Source: Kingdonia uniflora (lineage: Eukaryota > Streptophyta > Magnoliopsida > Ranunculales > Circaeasteraceae). Taken from it: 64,000 nucleotides of DNA. Position 1 is the stretch's first letter. Each line of letters starts with the position of its first letter. Under the pieces are notes generated by a model. That model did no database searches. It saw only the letters and a program-made list of their open reading frames with translations, and was not told the origin of the DNA. Both the position numbers and the translations under genes were made by a program. This document shows positions 47,570-56,300 of the stretch, piece by piece. The DNA lies in NCBI GenBank assembly GCA_014058105.1, contig JACGCM010002535.1, forward strand, positions 1,736,001 to 1,800,000. Reading direction: 5' to 3'.

Positions 47570-48260
47570 GGAAGAAATACATTCCATACTTGAAGTTTTC
47601 AAGTGTTTAAAGAAATTCCCCGTATAGATGAGCTCATAAAAAATTAATGGAACTAATTTTTCAATAGAGGGAAGATGTTTGAGGAAATACATAAGCGAAA
47701 GAGGAGAAAAAAGAACTAAGTATGAACTAATGCACACATAATAGAGGGCAAGGGAAGGTGTTTGAGGAAATGCCTCAAAGAAACTTACCAAAAAAAAACT
47801 AAGTATGGAGAGGGAGGCATTTCTTCACAAAGTTACAGGCTATTGCCGCGCAGTTCAGAACTGAATGGCAACCTTGAGAGACAAGTGGCTTAATCTGGTC
47901 TCTCTGTTTGCCCTGCAGTTCTGAACTGCGTGTTAGACATAGAGACCTGATTAAGCCACGTATCTTCTAAGGTTGTCACGCAGTTCTGAACATCGCGGCA
48001 AGAGCCTGCAACTTTTGCCTTTTCTCCCCTTCTCCATACTTTCTTTGAGGCATTTCCTCAAACACCTGATGTGCCCTCTATTGTATGTGCATATCTTCAT
48101 ACTTAGTTTTATTTTACTTCTCTTTCGTTTAGGCATTTTCATCAAACACATTCCCTATATTGTAATATTATCAAAATTAGTTGTTTTATCATCTCCTCTC
48201 TACGAGGAATTTTATTTAAACACTTAAAAAAACCTAGTATTTGAAGTAAACACAAAATGC
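47570..48260. repeat. near-palindromic foldback, ~330-bp arms
   Basis: The arm at 47570-47905 returns inverted at 47930-48260. Paired phrases include 'aagtgtttaaa' (47600/48225), 'gtgtttgaggaaatgcctca' (47759/48045), 'ctaagtatgaa' and 'cataatagagggca' (47720/48080), 'ttgccgcgcagttcagaa' (47844/47990) and 'gtggcttaatctggtctct' (47885/47950). The centre near 47915 is itself the palindrome 'gcagttctgaactgc'. The RNA would fold into a long imperfect hairpin. Confidence 0.85.
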
Positions 48261-48349
48261 ATAATCAATTAAACATAGGATATCAAAGTTCTAAATGAAA
48301 ATATAGCATAAACTCGATAGTTTAAACAAAATAAAATGTAAATGGTTTT

Positions 48350-50353
48350 ATAGCCTAAGTGGGACAGCCTCTCTTCGTCTGGCGGTCGCGTCTGATATGT
48401 GCAAGACTCTCGTCATAGGTACATTGGACTTCTAGCTTTGTCTGATAGTTGATAGACATATCAACTAGTCTCTCTCCCATGACTCAGATAATTTTATATG
48501 ACCGACGCAGCTGTTCCTCTAACTCCCCTTTACGTTGAAAGTATTGCATCGAATCTTCGTATACCGCATATCGAATTCCTTGGTTTTGATGCCACAACTC
48601 ATCCACACTATACCTAGGTGGACACAGGTGTGGTACCTGGAGGGTCAGGATCGGTAGTCGTCTACGTTATCCACTGCTTCCTACTATTTCCATGAACCAT
48701 CCCATATCCCTTACTTCCTCACCGTATGCCTTAACACCATAGTTTTGCATCTAAGAAGACGTGGCTAAACTCGAAGTAGGTGGCAGAGAAATATCGGGCC
48801 TCACTAGATCTCGCTCGACCATCTATATATTCCCAGCCCTCTTCACTAAACTGCAACCGATCTTGAAATTTGGATGAGCCAAACGCCAAAATGTTATGTA
48901 ATCTACGTCAGCAATGATATAATTGTGTCCATCATAGAAGTTCATATCTTTCAGTCCCTGATAAAACTCACGATCGTACCGCAAAAATTTAATAATCTCT
49001 TTTGGGGGGCCATAGGGAACATTATTATGCCCGGTGTTCTAACGCATACACCGGTCTCCTAAATGCCAAAGCGTATCATTCCCGTATGGGACTGAAACTA
49101 ATGGAACCCTTCTTTCACTAAGCTCTTTGGCAATTCTTATCTCTGGACAGATTGCTTGTCTAGACCTAGCCCATGGTTGCCAATCAATGTTAGTTTTGTC
49201 CTTCCATTCTATTATTTCTCTGATCACAGTAAAATAGTGATGGATTTCAGACCCGAACTAGTCCTTTCATCTCTCCACGTACCCATATGAGGATACACAT
49301 GGTTAAAGTTGTTCACCTTCACCATATACATTCCAACGCGATACTATTCAAAGAACCAGAACTCTAACATAGCATTGAAGCCTGTGATTGACCTCTTCCC
49401 CTTCTCACTCTTCAGAATTAAGACTTCATCTAGCCCCCGATACAAAACCACCATGATCGGAGTACCCCAGTCAAACCTCGACGCACCTAGAATATGGTGG
49501 TCTGTCAAAGTTGTAAGATAATCAACCGATAAAGATGTGCTAGCATTTGAGAAGAAGATATTACCCATCATATATGCAATAAATGCCCTCGCATACACGA
49601 TATCCATGTCTTGGTTGTAAATGTTGGTTTCAGGATTCAAAGCCTCTTTCTAGGTTTTCAAATAAGCTAGATTGATGTTACCGTACCTGATGTTATTGGT
49701 TGTGATTTCGGGGAACATCCTTTGTGCTTCTTTGAATATCGAGTACTTATCGTCGTACAGGAGTTTGAGACCCACCCCAAAACATATGCCAGTTAGTATG
49801 ACGAAGGCTAGCGGTGTAACGCCAAGTTCTCCGCAAGGGAAAGTGAAAAATATGGGTGAAAGACCACCACTGTTCCATGAGCAGCATAAATTAAGCGGTT
49901 ATCCGAGTTTCCTGCCTTAATCCCCAAAAACTCTTTGAAACCCATATTGTCGACCAACCTCTTCAACGTGGGATACCTGGCAATCCATTGGTACAACTTT
50001 AATACATTATTCAGTGATCCCCTACATTGTATTTCATCTTGGTTCTACAAAAACAGTACATTAACATATTAAATTTTCATTTGGGCATTTCGCCGAACAT
50101 TTTCCAAATAATGTTAATAACACATAAATTTTACACAAAAACTTACTGACAATTCTTCCGATCCAATGAAAATATGGACCCAGTTCTCTGGGAGAATATC
50201 CACTCGGTGCAAATCCTCGAGGGTTGGGGCGGGATCATTTTCTTTGAGGTGTAACGACCACATATTCGTGACCAATTCTTTCCTCCTTCGTTTAACTTTG
50301 GAGTTTGGCCTGCGTCTTGTTTTGGGAATAACATGACTAGGCTCTCCCGACAT
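48350..50353 (-). pseudogene. plant mobile domain gene in the Harbinger region, broken
   Basis: Minus strand. A start at 50353 ('MSGEPSHVIPKTRRRPNSK') is followed by PMD blocks: 'YQWIARYPTLKRLVDNMGFK' (49990), 'SIFKEAQRMFPEITTNNIRY' (about 49750), 'YARAFIAYMMGNIFFSNAST' (49590) and 'FDWGTPIMVVLYRGLDEV' (49500), then 'ITGFNAMLEFWFFE' and a tail near 49039-49227. The 'ARAF..Y..G..LF.N...' and 'FDWG...L..LYRGLDE' patterns are diagnostic of the PMD family. Stops and frameshifts separate the blocks. It differs clearly from the PMD copy in the Mutator element. Whether it belongs to the Harbinger element or was captured by it is unclear. Confidence 0.82.
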
Positions 50354-50605
50354 TGTTAATCTTTGGATAATGGCTTTGAATTACTAGGGAAAAGGTGGAG
50401 GTTGGGAAACTTGAGAAATAAGTTGGGTTTGGGTGTTTAAACTATAAACCATAAATTTTTTTTTTTGGTAGGCAAACTGGTTTTTTATAGGGATTCGTAA
50501 CCCTGAGTTTCCAGCCCCATGAGGTTTCGAACACATGACCTCTCTCTAGAAACAATACTTAACAATATGAGAAAAGGATTGTGGCAATTCATGTAGGCTC
50601 TTGCC

Positions 50606-50624
50606 GCGCAGTTCTGAACTGCGC
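50606..50624. repeat. perfect 19-bp palindrome GCGCAGTTCTGAACTGCGC
   Basis: The most complete of seven copies of this palindrome in the element: 43604-43622, 43691-43716, 47844-47866, 47911-47932, 47976-47998, 50606-50624 and 50681-50698. Copies lie only near the two ends and in the foldback centre. Confidence 0.88.
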
Positions 50625-50902
50625 GATATTAATAAAAAAAAAATAATTATGTGGCTTAATCTGATTGGTTCTTCCTCCCCACAGTTTTGAACTGTGCATG
50701 TGGATTGAACGTTTAGGATGTTGAGACGTGGCTTAATCTAGGACTGCAATGGCTAATATTCACTTTGATTTTTTGGCTAACTGTTGTGGGGTGGATGTGG
50801 GGAACTACCATGGCTAATATTCATGGCTAATTGTTCTGGGGTAGATTAAATCCACCTAGTTTTTGGGTGAATTCATACACCCAACTATTGGGTGTGCTCT
50901 AA

Positions 50903-51227
50903 ATATCTGAATCTAAATAAGAAATGTCACATCCAAAATCTTGATATTTCGCACCCACGGCCACCTGTGTTGGTCTTCCAGAAGGTTCAGAGAACCGAGT
51001 TTATACTGGGTCCACCTAAAAAGGTCGATCTACTTGTCAGTAGTGCAAAACGTATCCTCATATTTAGGATTCATACAATTTCAAATGTCTCTCTGTTATT
51101 AGAATTCAAAGAATCACATTAAAAGAATGCTTACAATTCAATCACCAAAGTATACATTTTGAGATGACAAATTAAGTATAACTAAAACTGAAAGAGCTTG
51201 TTTGACACTTCACTAAAGTCATGATCA
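50903..51227. other. 3' flank of the ERF gene
   Basis: AT-rich spacer between the Harbinger right end and the ERF stop codon. It should contain the ERF 3' UTR. No other feature seen. Confidence 0.4.
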
Positions 51228-51797
51228 TCAAGGAAATGGGAAGTTGAGCTTGGCACGAGCACCGCGAAACTCGATAGCAGCTTTATCGTAAGCTCTAGCA
51301 GCATCCTCAGCAGTTTCAAATGTTCCAAGCCAAACTCTAGTTGCTTTCCTAGGATCTCTTATCTCTGCTGCCCATTTCCCCCATGGTCTCTGTCTCACTC
51401 CCCTGTAATTATTATTCTTCTTCTTCTTCTTCTTTCTATCATTCATGGCCTTCGCTCCCGTCACAACATTATCATTCGTTACTATTGTTGTTGTTGTTGA
51501 TGTAGGGAAGAAGAAGTTGCAACCCAAACAGTCATTGATATTGCAAAACTGACATGTATCCGCGTCTGGCAGAGATAAAACAGGGCTCCCCAGTTCTTCA
51601 TCTCGTGAGTCTTCAATGCTGGTACTTGGGGATGCTATTGTTATTGCTTGTGGGAGTGGTGAGTCTATGATGACTCCAGTGATGACTTGTTTGAGAGCAG
51701 AAACCATCATTGCCATCTCTTGTTCTGGGCTCAAACGAAACGCGAGATTGGGTTTCTTGAATTCTTCTTGCTTTGTTCTCTTGGAGGGTCTCTGCAT
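51228..51797 (-). CDS. ERF109-like AP2/ERF transcription factor
   Basis: An intronless 189-residue ORF. Residues 131-187 form a single AP2/ERF domain ('[20 protein letters not shown]' to '[11 protein letters not shown]') with the ERF-type Ala and Asp at the usual DNA-contact helix. The N-terminus has '[20 protein letters not shown]' (22-41) and a CX2CX4CX2C knot at Cys 82, 85, 90 and 93 ('[19 protein letters not shown]'). Both are marks of ERF group X, as in ERF109/RRTF1 and ABR1, which respond to redox, wounding and jasmonate. A Lys run (122-127) precedes the AP2 domain and may serve as a nuclear signal. The protein stops right after the AP2 domain, whereas ERF109 has about 80 more residues, so a transactivation tail is missing or never existed. 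Start chosen by family similarity and by the TATA box ~100 bases upstream. Confidence 0.94.
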   Translation of the reverse strand: MQRPSKRTKQEEFKKPNLAFRLSPEQEMAMMVSALKQVITGVIIDSPLPQAITIASPSTSIEDSRDEELGSPVLSLPDADTCQFCNINDCLGCNFFFPTSTTTTIVTNDNVVTGAKAMNDRKKKKKKNNNYRGVRQRPWGKWAAEIRDPRKATRVWLGTFETAEDAARAYDKAAIEFRGARAKLNFPFP

Positions 51798-51896
51798 GCT
51801 TCTCTCTGTGTGTGTTCGAGTCTCTGTTGTTGTGAGTGTTTTGAGAGAGAAGTGAGATTTTTAAATGAGTTTGGCCAACAGTTGAAATTGACACAC

Positions 51897-51904
51897 TTTA
51901 TAAA
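51897..51904 (-). promoter_or_regulatory. TATA box of the ERF gene
   Basis: 'TTTATAAA' on the minus strand, about 100 bases before the ATG at 51797. The leader between them is CT/CA-rich, as is common in plants. Confidence 0.65.
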
Positions 51905-51942
51905 CACGGAATGGCCTTGGCTTGAGACTTGTATGGCAAGGA

Positions 51943-52103
51943 CACGTGTGAGGAGTTAAGTGGATGGTCAACGTTGATTTGAGATTAGTACTTTTAGTAG
52001 TGATGAAAGATGACTTTATTGCTTACGTCATGTAAAGGAAGATTCTGACTTCATGGAGGACGGTAGTCAGAGTTGTATACGTGGCTCTTTATATGAGCAC
52101 GTG
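51943..52103. promoter_or_regulatory. G-box and W-box cluster upstream of the ERF gene
   Basis: CACGTG at 51943-51948 and 52098-52103 (both in an 'ACACGTGTG'/'GCACGTGTGG' ABRE-like context), and GGTCAAC at 51966-51972 (a W-box core on the minus strand). These elements suit an ABA-, jasmonate- or WRKY-responsive promoter; function is inferred from the motifs alone. Confidence 0.5.
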
Positions 52104-52109
52104 TGGTTA

Positions 52110-53337
52110 AGAAGACTCAATTAAAACGTGAGTATTTACTTCATTTAATTTACAGAAGATGGAAGGGATCAGAGATTCAAAATCAACATTAGGCATCCAG
52201 CTATGAGCTAGCAATGTTTATGATTTTCGTGGAATGGACTTATTATTTTTATTTCTTTGCAGTTTGTATCAAATGGAATCAAAGAATGAATCAGCTATAT
52301 CACAACTTGATGACTCTAACAATGAGGTCGGTTCTGGCAATATTAAAAAAACCAATCCCTTACTTTTGTGTTTTTTGTTTCCGGCTGAACTACAGCCCAA
52401 GAGAGATTTGGTCTCTACTTGTTTCCATTTCCACCCCTATGGTAGCCTTGAATTTGAGCAGGGTATTTGAAAAACCAAGCGACTTCAACTCCAAATTCAC
52501 CAAAATGTGTTGGGCAGGGTGAACTTGAGGAAGGAGTCGAGATCTAGGGGGAGTTCCAGCCAGTGACTCAAGATTTACGTGCTCTTTTGTGGATGCCTAC
52601 AAAAAAAAAATATTCCAGACATTATACAGCTTTCTTTCATTGCATCGACGTTATGATGACATGACATTCACATTGAAAACAATTCTTTGTTGAATTTAGT
52701 AGACTCTCCTCTGTACAATTTCCTCAGATCTTCCCTCATTAGTCATTATTCAGGAACTCAAAGGGCCTTTCAAAGGTGGCCTCCCAGTTACAACAAAGGT
52801 AACAACAAAACCTAAATCCAGCAGGATTCTCCCTTGATACACTCGGAAAGTTAAAGTTACAACCAGAGTTCACCATAATTGCTGGTAGGCCTCAGACAGT
52901 CTCATAATATTGTAGAAACAGGATAATGAAGCAAACAAAGGTCTCAGTTCACTTACTTAAGAAACTACTCAATCTGACATCTCCACGACAAATTCAGATA
53001 AAAAAACTTGGAAACTCAAGACTGATGTATCAACAAGGATTTAAGAGTAAAGACTGATCTTTCATTTCAAAGGGTAATATCTAAAGTCTAAACACGTGAA
53101 AAAAAAATTATACAGCAAATCTAATTACAATCAAAGGTAATCTCACCAGAAAATGTATTTGTTGGTTTCTTTTCTGAAGTACCAAGGAAATTCTTACATT
53201 TATCAATAACAGCCACTGGTTTCCACCATAGCAAGACCTACTATATCTGAGTAATGAACGTTGCCACTGCCAAAATCAAGTAGGATCAGCCAATTCGTCT
53301 ATCTCCACACAGAAACTATTGTAAAGTACCCCTTTAG
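52110..53337. other. spacer and LOH2 3' flank
   Basis: 52234-52470 has an ORF with protein-like composition that I cannot identify ('SKNESAISQLDDSNNEVGSG'). The part near 53050-53337 should include the LOH2-like 3' UTR. Nothing else can be supported. Confidence 0.4.
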
Positions 53338-56300
53338 CTATTCTTCATCTTCTGAATCTGTATTTAACACCAAAATAAAACGTACTTTCTCAGACCCATA
53401 GATGTTAATATCAACTTTAAGAAGCGTTGCGAGATCAGGAGCAAATACTTTCAAGGACTAAGAATGGTAACAAATAGTATTGATAAGAGATCTAAAAATT
53501 CACCTGAACGGATATCTTCTCCCACTTGTCCTTTATTTTTCAGTTGTCTCGTGATCATTGAGTATATGAGAATCCACCAGTATATATGGAAGATGAACAG
53601 TGTCAGTAGCATTACATTGAAAACATAGTACAACATTCTGGGGTAGGCCTCGGACAGATTCAAATACTTCCCCATATCAACACTGCAAATGTCAACACCA
53701 ACAGAGATAAGCAAAGGAGAAATAATGAGACAAATAATGAGATCTTTACACTGTTAAGAAGGTAAACCTTGAGGCCTTGATCACCCAAAATGGGAAGTAT
53801 ACTAATCGTAAAATAAACCATGAAGCCGCGAAGATTCCAAAGCACACACTAGCTGCAAGTTCCTTTTCTGAATATTTGAAGACTTTAGCAGCTTCTAAAA
53901 ATACATCACTCCCATCATGCAAAGCAAGAACAATTGACCCAATCCGGAAAAACCTACAGAGAAGGAAATATTAATCACTCATCTCTTACCACATATCTCC
54001 ACAAAATAACAATTGAGTGTGCATGTAAGACTACTTTCATCAAAAGATTATGATTATTGCAAGTTTAGTTCTGCAATGGGGATCAGTTGGGTTTAAATAG
54101 TAGAAAAATAAAATGACTAGATCATCAGAAGGCCACCACGGTTCAAGATCTGAAGGTCAAGTGCCCATAAACTTTGAAAAGAAGTCAAAGATCTAGTTTT
54201 AACACCCAAGAATAAACTTCTTTTCCGAGAAAAGAAGAATCCACATCAAGTTCCAACACTATGCTTTATGATTAACATGACCATTGAAAGGATGTTCTTC
54301 ACCCGCTGTTAGCAGAGGTTGTCGGCATCAATAAGCACAAAAGAAGTGATCAGGTTTCATCTGGAAAGAGAAAGCCTTGGAGTAGGTTCAATGGTTAGCA
54401 TGATCAGTGTCTCAAGTTTTCAAGAGCTTAACTCTCAAGGGCGACGAATAAATGAACCTTATAAAGTTCAAATCTTTCGAAAAGTAAGCTATGATCACTT
54501 CCATGCAAATTGATCATAAGCTAAGCCTGATAAAATGCAAGGTCGCGGAAGCTTCACCTTTAGAATTTCTATCTCAAATAAGATCAAAATTAAAAGAATA
54601 CTTTATTTGATCTTCAAAACTCTCTAATTGTTTCTGATAGAAATAACTTAGCGGAAGCACAATCGATTTAACAGAAAAGTAAAACCTAGTTTATTGATGA
54701 ATTAATAACTGAATATCAGATCTGTCTCTCCCTCTCTCTAACCATTAACTAGCCTTAGCCTCACTCCCTTAGATCCCTTTATAGAAGAGGAGTCCCCACC
54801 TTCCCAAACACGATCCCAACTATTAGGAAACATATCTAAAACAAAATAATGTAATTTAGAAACTACTAAAAGTACTAGAGGGGAAGCATAATCGATTTAA
54901 CAGAAAAGTAAAACCTAGTTTATTGATGAATTAATTATTGAAAATAAGATCTGTCTCTCCCTCTCTCTAACCATTAACTAGCCTTAGCCTCACTCCCTTA
55001 GATCCCTTTATAGAAGAGGAGTCCCCACCTTCCCAAACACGATCCCAACTATTAGGAAACATATCTAAAACAAAATAATGTAATTTAGAAACTACTAAAA
55101 GTACTAGAGGGTCCCAAAACGAGGCCAGCTAATGACGCCAAAGACATGGTCGATGTGGCCACGCCGTTTAATTCCTATCAGCCTCGTTCCCCCCTCCCCC
55201 CAAGAAGAATTCGTCCACGAATTCAAGGGGATGGACAAACCACCGCTGTGACTGTCTCCTCGTCCAAGTCATCGCCCCACATCTGTTGAAACGCATCGTC
55301 AATGTGATTGTGAAGATTCCGGGTTAACAAAGCAAAATGTTTTTTTGGGATTCGGACATTCGCGCCTCATATGACCTGTCTTCCCACAGTTGTAACAAAT
55401 CGCAGAACTCGTCCTTGGTGGTTTTGGAGATGCCGCTGTTACTGATGTAGCAACCAGCCGCTACTCGGGGAGTAAAAGATGAATATGTTGTCGGTTTAAG
55501 CGCTCCATGTGGTGGAGTAGGAGTTCGATGTGTCTAGGAGGGACGTAAGGTGCAACCCACAAGATGATTTTGACTGATTTTTTGATTTCGCCAATCTTTA
55601 GTACCATACCCTTGTTGTTGAAAGCTCCCCCCTCCCATGTTTATGTTTTGTCCCCGCACTTGTGCAATAAAAGGACGAGCCTGTCCCCAACCAACCTGCC
55701 CTACACCATTGCCCTAGCCGATCCCGTAGGTTCCCTATGTTACCGTGGTATAACCCCCCGAAGGACTGGTACCGAATGCCAGAAACTGGGTGTCGCCGGT
55801 CGGATGTTGCTGGGCCGGAGTTGCCATCGGTGCCGTCTGCTGCTGGAACAGGACCGGAGCTGTCATCTGCCCCAGCTGCTACTGGACCAAGGCTGTCGGC
55901 CAGACCTCGTCTGGCGGCTGTGCCGTGCGAGGAAGCGTGACCGGATCAGGACCGGTAGGTGGGGTCTGGACCTGGTTCGCGGGTGGGATCACACGCAGGT
56001 TCACCTTCTGAGTCGGGACCGAGCTCGCCTGTTAGGCCGGGTATAAACCAGTGACCTGGTTTGTTGCGTGTGGTACTCGAACCTGGACCAGGTTTATAAA
56101 CTGGACTGGTTCGGGTCTGGTGCTGGAGCCTGGTTCGGGTTCATAGTCGTGACCTGGATCGGGTCTCCGAGGACTCCCGAACCAAGCCGCGACTCGGAGG
56201 CCGACACCCTTCGCGCTTCATCGTGGTTGGTCGGCAGACTTAGCCCTGGTGCCCTTCGTGCTTCGTTGTGGTTGACCGGCAGCCTTGCCTGCTGCTTGCT

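Larger units (their letters stand above)
43428..50899. mobile_element. PIF/Harbinger-type element or pair of elements, 7.5 kb
   Basis: Outer ends read 'aagcatctgcagcagctagg' (43428) and, inverted, 'gagcacacccaatagttggg' (50899), each flanked by TAA (43425-43427, 50900-50902), the 3-bp target typical of PIF/Harbinger. Further in, both ends share 'ccaccccacarcagttag' and 'gaactgcgcggc.agagcctacatgaat' in inverted orientation. Inside are a Harbinger transposase (+), a Myb/SANT-type partner (-), a long foldback and a PMD gene (-). End matches are short, and the foldback at 47.6-48.3 kb repeats end-like sequence, so two elements back to back are also possible. Confidence 0.72.

Noticed and set aside
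47690..47790. Pentatricopeptide-repeat gene fragment (VFEEMPQRN)
   Set aside because: The phrase matches the end of a PPR unit but repeats every 65-70 bases rather than 105, and no other PPR residues line up.
51616..51959. Plus-strand ORFs opposite the ERF gene
   Set aside because: Shadows of the ERF coding sequence and leader on the minus strand.
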